The notes under the pieces were generated by a model. The model saw only the letters and a program-made list of their open reading frames with translations, was not told where the DNA came from and ran no database searches. Below, in pieces: positions 21,426-31,895 of a stretch of DNA of 64,000 nt (positions are counted from its first letter, which is position 1; each line of letters starts with the position of its first letter). The stretch lies in NCBI GenBank assembly GCA_963573305.1, contig OY754337.1, positions 83,279,094-83,343,093 of the forward strand, given 5' to 3'. The translations under genes were made by a program, and so were the position numbers. This DNA is from Pyrrhosoma nymphula (taxonomy: Eukaryota > Arthropoda > Insecta > Odonata > Coenagrionidae).

Positions 21426-21761
21426 AACAAATTTTTTGGTCCTCCGTGTGCGTGGTCAATTGGTCATATAATGAAAACGTACGCATTTTTCAGTCCTCTG
21501 TAGTTCTACGTGGACAACGAAGAAATGATTGGCCATCCTAGCCATTTCTCTGAAGAGAAAAGAGGATTTCGAAAAATGTTGCCGGAGGCGAATGCGGAAG
21601 ATCAAATGAACCGATAATATTAGAAATTAGAAAATATACAGAATATAAGACACTGTCTCTGGTGTTACTCTGTGGAACTCCTTCATTATGAAAAAGAAGT
21701 ACTTGTTTTTGATTCCACACTTTATTTTAAGTAAAAGGACTTAGGTTTCGGCATATCATTC

Positions 21762-21787
21762 CTGATGATGGCATGATATGCCGAGAC
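21762..21787 (+). ncRNA. hammerhead-like core in HHF-G
   Basis: CTGATGA at 21762-21768, one T, GGCAT-GAT-ATGCC as stem II (five pairs), then GAGAC in place of GAAAC. The core is intact apart from the A-to-G change in GAAA. Confidence 0.6.
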
Positions 21788-21804
21788 GTAGACAGTTTTA
21801 TTCG

Positions 21805-22040
21805 TAAATGTTTCTCGGGTTTGATACCGGGTGAGGTTATTGAAATTCATTCAACGTTTCGATGATTGACCCAGCCATCGTCATCAGGATAAGCGTTACA
21901 TTTAGGATTTACATTTACCTCAGTCAATTGTGGCGGGTTTTGAAGGCTGAGTCAACCATCGAAACGTTGATAAATTTCAATAATCTCACCCATTGTCAAA
22001 CCCGAGAAATATTTACGAATATAATTTTCCGGGAAAACCG
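21805..22040. mobile_element. nested hammerhead foldback HHF-G2
   Basis: Inverted arms about 65 bp long: CGTAAATGTTTCTCGGGTTT at the left and the complement AACCCGAGAAATATTTACG at the right. Both include CATCGAAACGTTGA (minus strand in the left arm). On the minus strand CTGATGA is at 21887-21881, stem II is GATG/CATC, then GAAACGTTG. AACGTT is self-complementary. It lies within the loop region of HHF-G. Confidence 0.75.
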
Positions 22041-22249
22041 TAAATACTTAAGGTCGTTTAACTTTAAATAAAGTGTGGAATCATAACAAAGTACTTGTTT
22101 TTAAAAATGTGCAGAAGAAAACAAGACGCGGAAAACTTACGGAGCATTATCAGGAAGACAATTTCTATAGGAATAGATCACGTTTAGAGACACTAGGAAT
22201 TTTGAAGGACCATAATAGAAGGAAAAGGCCCACGAGGAAGGGCACTGGA

Positions 22250-22985
22250 CTAATTCTTCATTTATTCAAGTATTCTATCAGCTGATGGGTAGGTTCTTGG
22301 ACAGTCCCCATTCTGCATCCCAACCTCATAGACATTGTATCGCTTTCCTTCCTAAGGATGTCCCTCCATTAGATCCCACTTAAATTCCTCATACCTTCTA
22401 CCTCCTCTTATTTCGTGTAGAATTCCTATTCTCTTCCTTCCTCTTCCACGCTTCCTCAGTGTTCTGCCCTCTATCACTCTCTTCAACATGCCCTCTCCTC
22501 TCAAAACCTCCTCAATCCATCACTTCTGCCTTCTCCGAACTTCTGCCACAACCTTCCTCTCCTCTCCGACCATATCCAATACTTCCTCGTTCGTCTTCCT
22601 CGCCACCCAGCTCACCCTCTCCATCCTTCTCCAAACCCACATCTCAAACGCCTCAAGTCTACGCACATCCTCCCTTCGCAATGACCAAGTTTCCGACCCA
22701 TATAGCGCCACGCTCCATATTAAAGTTTTCACCAGCCTTTTCTTTACTTGTCTTCTCAGACCCCCTTTCCTCATCAACTCCCTTCTCTTTGAAAATGCTT
22801 CTTTAGCGAGGGCAATTCAGCATCTGATGTCCCTACCACTAAATCCTTTCTCCTCCAAAATACTACCCAGATACGTAAACTGCTCGACCTGCTCTATCTT
22901 CTGCCCTCTCATCCTTATATTTAGCCCCGCCTTCACAATACATAGGCCAGGCAAAACGGGATATGCAACAGAAGAGCTGCGGTGA
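22250..22985 (-). mobile_element. LINE-A fragment, longest reach into the RT
   Basis: On the minus strand the translated order is YLGSILEEKGFSGRDIRC, VKTLIWSVALYGSETWSL, EMWVWRRMERVSWVARKTN, NEEVLDMVGEERKVVAEV, VIEGRTLRKRGRGRKRIGIL and GGRRYEEFKWDLMEGHP, then the 3' UTR through CTACCCATCAGCTGATAG. Stops break it at two or three points. Extra sequence at 22870-22985 extends it toward the RT core. The plus-strand Ser/Pro-rich ORFs here are antisense by-products. Confidence 0.9.
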
Positions 22986-23149
22986 CATTTTGCAGTTCAG
23001 AGGGTAGAAAGGAGGGCTGCTGTAAAGCAATCCTAGGATTAAGAGACTAATGATGAGCTATTTCTGATTTTGGAATCTCCATTTTTACATTGCCTTCCGT
23101 GATCGTTGCGATTGATTATGGTGTCACCTTTGCCCAAGTGATCCCACCA
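22986..23149. other. unannotated spacer
   Basis: No recognised feature. Confidence 0.35.
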
Positions 23150-23305
23150 TATGAGAAAACGTTTCCGGCGTAACTCTGTGGAAATATATAATATGCATAT
23201 TGAAAAATCACTTGGTAAAATTCCACACTTTAATAATGAAAAAAACCGACCCAGGATTCGGCAACTCAGTGCCATTTTCAAGGTATCTGATCGTGTGGTG
23301 GCTGA
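23150..23305 (-). mobile_element. single (non-inverted) hammerhead unit HHF-H
   Basis: On the minus strand: ACCTTGAAAATGGCACTGAG, TTGCCGAATCCTGGGTCGG, TTAAAGTGTGGAATTTTACC, and a tail with TTTCCACAGAGTTACGCCGG. This is the family order: core, AAAGTGTGGAA, TTCCAC tail. ACCTGGGT would be the stem III. No second, inverted half is seen, so this is a monomer, and its core has decayed. Confidence 0.55.
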
Positions 23306-23309
23306 GTAT

Positions 23310-23420
23310 ATACACCTTATAGGGTGGAGGGAGAGGGAGGTTAAAGGAGTGGGAGGAGGGGATGGAGGTGCAAGGCCGGGAGTTGGGGGGGGAGGGGTTT
23401 AGTGTAATCTGGGAAATTGG
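23310..23420 (+). repeat. G-rich tract
   Basis: From 23321 to 23400 the plus strand is almost entirely G and A with many runs of three to eight G, for example GTTGGGGGGGGAGGGG. It could form quadruplex or triplex structures. No repeat unit is clear. Confidence 0.7.
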
Positions 23421-24066
23421 AAAGAAAGAAGCGGGTGGGATGAGTCAATCTGGGGTTCTTTTTGTGGAGGAGTGAGAACAACAGGGTGAAGGACGATTGT
23501 TGGTGACTACGAGGGCAGGAGGTTGTGGGAAGGGGGGGATACTGATTTTTAGGAGAGGAGAATGCGTGGAATCGATCACACCATAATCAAGCTGGAATGA
23601 CTGACTACCTGCTTGTCGTCAACATCCTCGTCGATCGCTGACTTTGGCTCTTAAAATTGACCTCGGAAAATCCGGAACGAAACCTTGTAAATTACACTGA
23701 ATACTATTCTCATTCATCATCACCGTACCACGATGGTCACTAAAGGCAAGCTTGGTCACTTTCACCTCAATTGATTTGCGACAACTATATCAATTTATAA
23801 AATTTACAAAAAAGTTGGGAACCACTATGTTTAGAACTTCTTTGAACTGCTAGTTTAGCCTCTTCATCAAATAAGTTGACGGAGAGGAATTTACTTAAGC
23901 GTGCTGTAGCATTGATAGAAATGTAGACGTTCCTGGAATGCGCAGGGAAATATTCAGGGAAGAAGATAGAAGTAGAGAATCATATTGTGTCACAGGAAAT
24001 GGATTATTGAATCACCCTGGAAATTTGTTCTGAAGTTTTCTTCTTAATTATCTTGTCGTCAAAGAC
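23421..24066. other. unannotated stretch
   Basis: No recognised feature. Confidence 0.45.
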
Positions 24067-24145
24067 TCTCCATTCGAGTATTCTACCTGATGATTGGTAG
24101 GTTCTTGAACAATCCCCATCCTGCATCCCAATTGTCAAATACTCG
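24067..24145 (-). mobile_element. LINE-A 3' end only
   Basis: Complement of the family tail: GAGTATTCTACCTGATGATT, GGTAGGTTCTTGAACAATCC and CATCCTGCATCCCAATTG. Only about 75 bp remain. Confidence 0.8.
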
Positions 24146-25884
24146 TTAGGCTCGTGTATCTTGGTGGATTGCGAAATTGAGTTTCTTTTGATTTTCTTTC
24201 ATATGAGTTCGATTCATCTTTTGGCTTGGAACTCATTCCAAAACTTTGTACTGTGGGTTCCACGTAAACGTCTCGTATTCGCGCACAGCGCCGTTTACAG
24301 AAGGTTCTTGGGTCTCCACCCCATAGCGTCCGTGTCAGCGCTTTTCTGTGGAGCAGGAATAGTTTTACCTACTCGGCGCGGGTCAAAATGTGTGCTTTGG
24401 TCCTGTGGCCATTCAAGAAGGGGAAAGCTATTCAGCGTCACATACAAAGTGTGAGGTGCGGAGGTCGTTTTGGACGGACGAGGGTAGTAAAGGCCCTCAT
24501 GTCGAATAGGTGGACCCTTCCCGTCTTCTCAAATTCGCTCCCACGTGCATATTATAGGAATTTGGGATCCTAAAGGGAAAGGTCACATTCAGGGTCAACA
24601 ATGGAGGGGATCTGGTCCCCTGGTTTGAATGCTGCGGGGCAAAAGAAAACACGATTTTGAAATTCATAGAGCACGGTCTCCGGTATAATGAGCATATCGA
24701 CTGCTTTTACTATTCTGCGGACTCTAGTGTTAGCCAACAGCTTTTTTTTTTCTAAACTTCTGTAATTTTCTGAAGTAGGTAATACCTTTACTGCCTCGTA
24801 GATAAATTATTTAAAAAATAATCTGCGTTAAGTCTTAATGCAGATGATAAAAGTAAATGTTATCGTTATAAATTGCAATGCAAATACCAGGTATAGATCA
24901 TTTTGTTTCGCATGGTGCTCTAATTTGAATTTACCTGCTAATTTCCGTGGTCTTCCGTAACGAAAATCAGGGATTCCTGTCGTTGGAACGTTACTCTTAC
25001 CTAAGGTTTTCGCCACCTGTCACATCCTTTTTAATTTGCTTGAGAGCGAATGACGTTTAAGAGTTTTAAGTATTACTCTTGGGGAACATGCGGTGAATTT
25101 GGCATTTGGTTAGCGGCGTAAATGTAAATTTATCCTTGTACATTTGGTTGTAAAAGCTTTCCCGCAAGCTCTGAATCATTCGTATTTGTATAATTTATTT
25201 TTTTTTTAGATCCACTCAGCCGCTTCATGAACGCCGTGATTTCCTTCCATGTCGAAATACATCCCACAGCATCGAAATATGGATATCCTGCGCGTCGAAT
25301 TCCATTAATTGGTATCAATTTTTTTCCTGTTTTATTCGGCCTGTATCACACGCTTTTCGTATTCAGAAGACACTCGTAATCCTTGCCATATAAAATCCAA
25401 TGTGAAAACATTCATCTGCCGTGGTCGGATTCTGTGGCCGCATTCATCCCTGAATGGATCAGTGGATTTAGTGAGATTGATGTCTGGTAGAAGAGCAAAG
25501 GCCGCACGGAAGTGTTTTCCGGGTTTTTTATTCAAATATTTCAAATGCATCAATCATCAATTTTTATTCAAATTTCATTGTATCCACCCTTACGAAATAA
25601 ATTTCTAGGATTGAATTGCCGATTTTTAAATCTCTGAATTTTGTCATTCAGTTCTGTATGTTTTATTGCGTAGCAGCGCACAGTTAATTTAATCCGAAAG
25701 ACGTGGCTTTCTGCGCGGTTGATGGTGGTAAAAACAAGAAATATTTGCTTAATTTTTGAACCTACTCATTTATTTGAGGAAGTTTTAATTCCTGTATCCC
25801 CTCGACGTTTTCGTTGGTGACAGATTGTATTTTATTTTTTATTATATATTTTAATCAGCAGGAGCGAGATACTTTTTTATAGTC
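24146..25884. other. unannotated stretch
   Basis: Single-copy-looking sequence with no repeats matched elsewhere in the window. ORFs of up to 99 codons (24161-24454, 25309-25608) carry no motif I recognise. Confidence 0.45.
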
Positions 25885-26090
25885 ATTGGTAAGCGGGAAA
25901 GGGGAAGAAAGAGAATATGTTTTGTGGACGGGATGTAGAAAGGTATTACTTATGCTGAGATGAAGAAATAAATACTAGAGATAGATAGGGCACTGCACGT
26001 GTAAGAGTCTGTTTTTTTATCTCTGACTCACCATAACCTACCTCTAACCGGTAGATTACTCTAATGAATGAATGAATATCGACCATATTT
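25885..26090 (+). mobile_element. LINE-B 3' fragment with (TGAA)n tail
   Basis: Starts within the conserved AAGCGGGAAAGGGGAAGAAA, continues to CTACCTCTAACCGGTAGATT and ends in a GAATGAATGAAT run at 26062-26075. The tetranucleotide tail marks the true 3' end, as in L2/CR1-type elements. Confidence 0.85.
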
Positions 26091-26189
26091 GATTTACTTT
26101 TAAACACAAGCAGTTGCGGGAAGCATAAATTAAACATTTTAAAATTAGTGACGCAAAAACATTGTTTCAAATGATTGAATTAGTATAAT

Positions 26190-26430
26190 TAACTTTATAT
26201 GCATGTATGCATTAGGCTTTCACTTTACTTATTTGTTTCACGTCTAAAGCTGAAAACGCTTTCAAAGCCGAATGTTTATTTTTCAATTTTATAGAAGGCA
26301 TTGCGGTAAATATAAAAAAAAGAATTGAGGAAACAAACGATCTACTCTATGTTAAATAACTGAACTGATTTTCATCATAACTTCCATATTTTTAAAATAT
26401 AGTCTCTCCTTGAAGCACTCAGCTGTTCGA
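26190..26430 (+). mobile_element. TTAA-alpha MITE, diverged internal piece
   Basis: Matches the interior of the diverged copy at 2765-3188: TTATTTGTTTCACGTC, CTGAAAACGCTTTCAAAGCC, and ATAGAAGGCATTGCGG. Neither terminus is intact. Confidence 0.5.
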
Positions 26431-26469
26431 ATCCCACGAAAAACTGCTTCTATTTTTGTCAAACATCTG

Positions 26470-26940
26470 GAAGTGTAGTTGATAAGTGGTTAATATATTG
26501 GATGCATAAGAGAGATATATGGGACATAAACGTGGACCTTGAGAAAGGTAGACGAAAATAGACTGCAGGCGTTCGTCATGTGGGTGTGGAGGAGGATGGA
26601 GAAGGTGGCGTTGGACGGAAAGGGAGACATATGAGGAAGTGCTTGGAGTGGTTAGTGAGGAGAGGAAACTTGTGGATGAGATTAGGGGAAGAGAGGGTAG
26701 GTGGCTGGAAGGGTTAATGAGGGGTGATGGTTTGCTGGAGGCCGTGATAGTGGGAAGGATGTTGCGCAAGCGGGGAAGGGGAAGAAAGAAAATAGGTTTT
26801 ATAGACGGGATGAAGAAAGGTAGGACTTATGCTGAGATTAAGAAAGAAATAATAGGTAGATAGGGCACTTCACGTGGAAAAGTCTGTTGGATTTACTCTG
26901 ACTTTCATCAAACCTTTAACCGGCAGTTTACTCAGAAGAA
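26470..26940 (+). mobile_element. LINE-B fragment: RT C-terminus and 3' UTR
   Basis: The frame at 26639-26863 encodes VSEERKLVDEIRGREGRW, LEGLMRGDGLLEAVIVG and RKRGRGRKKIGFIDGMKKG, with the upstream W-R-R region readable near 26585 in another frame. The 3' UTR CTTTAACCGGCAGTTTACTC follows. It is frameshifted and truncated. Confidence 0.85.
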
Positions 26941-27639
26941 GAAAATAAGAGATATTTGGGAAAGATGGGATACTTTTATTTGTATTGGGGTCACATAGTT
27001 TAAATTAGTGAGTGCCGATGTCTTGCTCAGACAACTTTAAAGATCTTGGAATAGTTTTGAAAGTCTGGAGATTCCCGCTGCTTGTGAGAACTCGGGGGTG
27101 GGTGACTAGCCGTGATCCCGGTGTTTCCGCATTTGCCCTGCGGTCTTTGTCTCTATTATTTCGGGACGAGATATTTTGCAAACAGATTTCTCAAGTTAAT
27201 CAACTCCGCCCCTGGGTCTCCTTCCTCTCTTCTGGGAAATTTACGCGGAATCCCGGAAACCAATTTTCACCCCGGGCGGCGCGGCTTTTAGACGAGAGGG
27301 GGGGGCAGGGGGATTGAGGAAGGTTGAACCCCCCCCTTGTTCCTCTCTCTACTCCCGTGGGCGGAGGAGAGACAAGGAAGGAGCTGGAGGAAAGGATGAT
27401 GGGAGTCTGGAATCGCATTCTAAAGGACGAGGGAAAGAGAGAAAGCAGTGCGTGGGAAGAAGTGGGCGTCTTAAGGGTCGCGGAAGTTCTCCGTCGGCCG
27501 TTGAGAAACAGTTAGCGTGGATCCTTCGCGAGATGCATGAGGTACCTATTTACTCACTTTCACTTTAACGGAGGTTCGGATGTTTTACTCAACTAAGAGA
27601 ATTTGGTGAAACTTGCGGGAAACATTAATTTGGTTGTCT
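26941..27639. other. unannotated stretch with a GC-rich patch
   Basis: GC-rich at 27200-27380 with a run of nine G at 27298 and of seven C at 27329. Open frames there are not supported. Confidence 0.45.
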
Positions 27640-27641
27640 TA

Positions 27642-28030
27642 AAGCTACCTGATTTTTTTCAGAATTATTTGCCGCAGATTTCTTAAGATATTTGAACGAG
27701 AAGTGGGCATGAAAATACACGGGTTGTTATCGGAACGCAAGGCTTTATTCATCAGATAGAACCTTTTGTAATTATTCATTGTATAATAATTTATATCATC
27801 GATAGAAAAATGTATATGTAACAAATATTTACTCCGAGAGCTTGAATAAATCCCTCGCGCGCGTTGCAGACCGTGTGAAATTGGCACCACGGGTAAGGTA
27901 TTTGACTTGGATGCATAACTTGCAGGATGCAGAAGAAAAGGCATAAGAACGTGTAATTTCATGCCCAATTCTCGATCAAATATCTTTTAAAAAACTGCGG
28001 TAAATATTTCTGAAAATTTGCAGGTAGCTT
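27642..28030. mobile_element. TA-flanked foldback MITE, 389 bp
   Basis: Terminal inverted repeats of about 85 bp. The left starts AAGCTACCTGATTTTTTTC and runs through TTTGCCGCAGATTTCTTAAG to GAAGTGGGCATGAAAAT. The right is its diverged complement, from GAATTGGGCATGAAATTACA on the minus strand to AAGCTACCTGC. TA at 27640-27641 and 28031-28032 flank it, which fits a Tc1/mariner-type target. No transposase frame is present. Confidence 0.75.
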
Positions 28031-28103
28031 TAGAACAATATTATTAATACTTTCAGGAAGTTTCATTGAATTCTCTTAAGTTGGGTGAAACCACCGAACC
28101 TGC

Positions 28104-28699
28104 TTAAGGTATTTTGAGCGAAAAATTGCTTCACCTAGAGTTTGATGAATTTGGCCTCTTTAAAAAAAAAAAAAAACTCATCTTTCAATGATATCAAAAT
28201 ATCAACCCCTTGCCAAACTACTCTTACGAACCTCTTGTGCCTCTCGAAAGTTCGGTGCTGTGACATTGCGTCCTCCCCGAAGGCTTACCTAAGCATTTTT
28301 AGCGTATCCGCGCCATTTTTACGGAGATTAAACGCAAAATGTAATTGCGTAATAGTGCTCCAAATTCTGCACCGTTGTTTTTTCGACGAGGTTATTGTGA
28401 CACACTATGCACGGAACACGATGTTCACTCAACCACTGACCTCAGGCGACTGCGGATAGTGGCATTCTCTAGCAGAGACCCTTTCCCACTTTTTCCGCCA
28501 GGAGCCGCGTCGAGCAAGCGTACGTGGCCGGCTGTGGAAATTCATTACCGGAACTTTTGGGACGGACCCTGTATACTTATACTTTTGCACTATTAATATT
28601 ACAATATTTACTTCACACTTCTTTCCGACGCTGAAATTATAAAAGTAAAATTCGAATGTGGTTCTCATTATGACAACTATCTCGCTCAAACTACCTTAA
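28104..28699 (-). mobile_element. TTAA-alpha MITE with a foreign internal segment
   Basis: Both ends fit the family: TTAA-GGTATTTTGAGCGAAA on the left and CTCGCTCAAACTACC-TTAA on the right, in reverse orientation. From about 28221 to 28580 the normal interior is replaced by GC-richer sequence. That segment ends in GGAACTTTTGGGACGGACC then CTGTA, the kind of terminus seen in Tc1/mariner-like elements. It may be a truncated insert or a captured sequence. Confidence 0.8.
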
Positions 28700-29163
28700 G
28701 ATGGTTTGAGCGAGATAGTTCCCTAGTCATAATGGAGACCATATTCAAATTTTACCATTTGATTTCAGCTTCTGTAAGAAGTATGAAATTAATATTGTAG
28801 TATTAATGGCGCAAAGATATAGTTATATATGACCAAAGTTCTCAGTAATTAAATAAATAAAGCTACATAAGTCTCTAACTTGACTCATTTTTTCCCGCCG
28901 TACGACTGAACCCCTTCAAAACAGCAGGTTTTTTTGCGATTCTGAAAAAATTACTGTGGTGAGTAATAGATTAATTTGTATGGAGCGCTCAGCCATAATC
29001 TATCCCATGTAAAACAGATTGTATTTTTAGGCAAATTGCTCGAAAATTAGTTCGGAAAAGGGTTAATATTTTGATTTCATTGCAAAGATGAGTTTTTTTC
29101 TTTAAAATGAGGCCAAATTCATCAAATTCTAGGTGAAGTGATTTTTCTATCACACTACCTTAA
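28696..29163 (+). mobile_element. TTAA-alpha MITE, internally deleted, head to head with its neighbour
   Basis: Starts TTAA-GATGGTTTGAGCGAGAT at the very TTAA that ends the previous copy, and ends TATCACACTACC-TTAA. About 90 bp of the usual interior is missing after GAGTAATAGATTAATTTGTA. The two copies form an inverted pair sharing one TTAA. Confidence 0.85.
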
Positions 29164-29619
29164 AGTAATTCACTTTAGATAGGCGTATACATAGATAGGC
29201 AATTTTATTGTTTTCTAGGGCATGCCCGATAAGAACAATTACGTATAAATCATATTATTTGCCAGGATTTTAACGTAACACTTTGCCAGATATACAGTAA
29301 AAGATAATAAGTGCATTATTATTAACAAAAAAGTCGGGAGTACAGAACAGTCATTTGCTAATTAAAATAGCAGGCTAAAGTTAAAGAAATACCTAACTTC
29401 CCACCATTGCCTTACAAATCAAATTCACATAAATTTATTCAATATGCATACAATATTTTTGTATTATTATTTTTTTGCACATACCTATGTCATTGCAAGT
29501 CCGAATCCAACAAAAATATCAATTCATTGGCAATCAGTTACATTTCACATTTTTAGTTTAAGGATACGTTTGTATCCATCTATCTTAAAAGAAGGTGACA
29601 TTCGCCATGAAAAAATCAT
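29164..29619. other. unannotated stretch, AT-rich
   Basis: No feature recognised. Confidence 0.4.
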
Positions 29620-29672
29620 TTGACTAGACCGGGACTCGAATCCGGATCTCCCAATTGCTGGTCGAGTTAATG
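29620..29672 (-). mobile_element. tRNA-like SINE piece at the end of R1
   Basis: On the minus strand GAGATCCGGATTCGAGTCCC and GGTCTAG form a good T-arm and B box. The A-box side is missing. It joins directly to repeat R1, so R1 and this head may be one element. Confidence 0.5.
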
Positions 29673-30560
29673 AATATATACGGAATCTCGACTTAGACAA
29701 TGAGTATGGTCGTCATGGGGACGATGCATTAAAAACGCTACAATATTGCGAAAAATCAAAGTTTTAGCAGAAATTTCGGAATTTCGACCGGAATGCAAAA
29801 TTCGATTGATGGAATAAGAATCTTCAGTTTATTTTATATCTGTTGGCACCTTTTCCAACGACAGAAAACCACTGTTTCTAGTTTTATTTTGCAAATTAAG
29901 GAGGCTCCGCCGTGACTGTGTGAGTCAAAACAAATACTAAATTCCACATTTTTAATATTTTGTCCAAAAAATCCTGCTTTCGCTGATGGAATGCGTTACC
30001 TATAGAAACCCAAAAGTAAGGTAGAAAAAATGCAGATTATTCCACAAATGTATTTTAAATGAGCACTTTTTTCAGCCATAGGAGCCGACTGCAGCGCCAT
30101 TTCCTACGAATTACCGCATTTTGACTTCAATTACGGCAGTAATTCCCTAAAAACTAAAACAATAAGGTGGTAAGAGGCCTATATATTATTTTTATTCAAT
30201 TTCTCTGGATTATTTCCTTCTAAGAGACAGTTTTCCGCAAAAATGGCATTTATATTTTGTGGAAAAATACTATTTTTCCCCGTGTTTCTCTCATTCCCCC
30301 ATTGAACACCATTTAATTTCAAGTTCAATTATAGAATAAAATAGCGTGGAAAGGTATTATTTTGTTGTTCATATCAGATAGAGGACAACGTTTTCTATAA
30401 GTAGACAGAATATGAATAAAATGGCATTTAAGTCATTTTACGGTGGAACCACCTTAATAAAGGTCTGCTGCCAAATGAAGTTTCAGCTTCACGTGTATTC
30501 CTTATGTGAAAGTTACAGACATATATATTATCAATATATAAATATCGGTGATTATTATAG
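29673..30560 (-). repeat. dispersed repeat R1, copy 2, split by TTAA-beta
   Basis: Inverted match to 3795-4735. It lacks the hAT-like MITE of copy 1 and reads continuously through TTGGAAAAGGTGCCAAC on the minus strand. It is itself interrupted at 29896-30457 by a TTAA-beta MITE, where copy 1 has a single TTAT. It ends at the complement of AATAATCACCGATATT. Confidence 0.8.
29896..30457 (+). mobile_element. TTAA-beta MITE, copy 2
   Basis: 562 bp with TTAA-GGAGGCTCCGCCGTGAC on the left and GGTGGAACCACC-TTAA on the right. It is highly similar to 5749-6310 and of the same length. Non-coding. Confidence 0.9.
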
Positions 30561-30971
30561 TAGATAATACTGTGTACTCCCCACTGCCAGTCATATCCAT
30601 AGGTACTCAGTGTTCCACTTCTTTCGGCTCTCCCGCGACGGCCAAACCTTTTTTTTTCTCTTATCTGTACCAGTTGAATATTAATCACTTTGTCAGTGGC
30701 AACGTTTTAGTTGTATATTTGCGCATTCCCCTGATTCGATAGGAATTACTTCCAACGCGATATGCTGGCGGCCTCATTATGTCATTTTACCGTCGTTAAT
30801 CGTTGAGGAAACCGAAAGCGCGTATTTTCGTTAATATTATCGACTTTTGTTCGAATAACTCGTTTCGATGGTGCAGCTCCTTTTTCACACTTTTACCTGC
30901 GAATACGCATTTACATGCTTCCCCAATTTCCATTAAACGGCTATGGCTTACCGTGCATTACCTACCTACTT
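30561..30971. other. unannotated stretch
   Basis: Continuation of sequence beyond R1. No feature recognised. Confidence 0.4.
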
Positions 30972-31122
30972 CATAGAATTCATGATGAGAAAAAATACAG
31001 GACATATTCCACTATTTTTTATTTTTTTTATAGTAAAAAAAAAATAAAAAATTAGATAATGAAAAAGGTAAAAAATTAAAAATAGTGGAATTTGTATTTT
31101 TTTTCTCGTCATGAATTCTATG
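30972..31122. mobile_element. AT-rich foldback HHF-J
   Basis: Arms CATAGAATTCATGATGAGAA and the complement TTCTCGTCATGAATTCTATG, with CCACTATTTTTT/AAAAATAGTGG further in. The AATAGTGGAAT word resembles the AAAGTGTGGAA tail of the hammerhead foldbacks, but no CUGAUGA or GAAAC core is left. Family membership is tentative. Confidence 0.55.
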
Positions 31123-31657
31123 TAAAATTTCCAACAAGTACTGCCACAATCGACTCATTTGATACCTACTTCATATTTAACTGACCTAGTTACTGCTTTT
31201 TTCTCTCTTCCCGCCATTCTCACGATGCAACCTTGGGGAATAATTTTGTGAAAAACTCCACAAAACAACACTTGGAACTCTGTGCGGCCCACTCTTAGTC
31301 GGCCGACGAATAGGATAAAGAAGTCTCCTCTTAAGCTGGAAAATATTTAGGAATTTTATACCTTATGTGAATATTTTCACGTGCCTACCTCATGAAAATT
31401 AAATTTGGGTTTCTTCCTCATCCGAACAATAAGGGACTATAATAAATGCTAGGCGTAATTTCATTAGAGCCTGTCCATTTTATATGTAAACGGCTGGTGT
31501 CCTAACACCCCCCGCCACACGCCTATCGAGGCGGCTTGCGGGGTAATATGTAGATGTAGATCACTAGCATCTGCTGGGTCCCCTTAGTGCATTAATTGTT
31601 TAAAGTTCATTTATGTTGCGAAAATTTAAAACCAATTCTAAAATGTGGATACAATTA
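31123..31657. other. unannotated stretch
   Basis: No feature recognised. Confidence 0.4.
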
Positions 31658-31895
31658 AACTGATGATATCAGGCCTGACATCGTGGAAATGATAGACATC
31701 CACGTTGAAAAAAAAACAACTTTGTAATTTCCACAAACTTTATTTCGCTGGCACCACGCAGCGTTTCACCACACACTGTGGCATAGTCATGTGCACACGA
31801 AAATGCCACAGTGTGGTGAAACGCGTGTCGTGCCAGCGGATTAAAGTTTGTGGAAATTACAAAGTTGGTTTTTCTTTCAACGTGGAGATGATTAC
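31658..31895. mobile_element. hammerhead foldback HHF-I
   Basis: Strong arms. The left has ATCCACGTTGAAA, CTTTGTAATTTCCACAAACT and CACCACGCAGCGTTTCACC. The right has GTGGTGAAACGCGTGTCGTG, TTTGTGGAAATTACAAAG and TTTCAACGTGG. The GAAACGCG word follows a short stem, but CUGANGA has decayed (ATGACTA on the minus strand). The tail on the left carries GGCCTGACATCGTGGAAATG. TSDs are not clear. Confidence 0.75.

Larger units (their letters stand above)
21644..22103. mobile_element. hammerhead foldback HHF-G, with a nested foldback
   Basis: The outer arms contain GATTCCACACTTTATTTTAA (left) and AAATAAAGTGTGGAATCA (right). The one-sided tail at 21644-21690 contains GTGTTACTCTGTGGAACTCC (TTCCAC on the minus strand). 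Flanks AAAATATACAGAA (21631-21643) and AAAATGTGCAGAA (22104-22116) match at 11 of 13. The plus-strand core is at 21762. A second foldback fills the centre. Confidence 0.8.

Noticed and set aside
22459..22985. Plus-strand Ser/Pro-rich ORFs of 115 and 165 codons
   Set aside because: They are antisense shadows of the LINE-A reverse transcriptase fragment on the minus strand, as are the similar frames at 1321-1724, 47389-47874 and 56586-56986.
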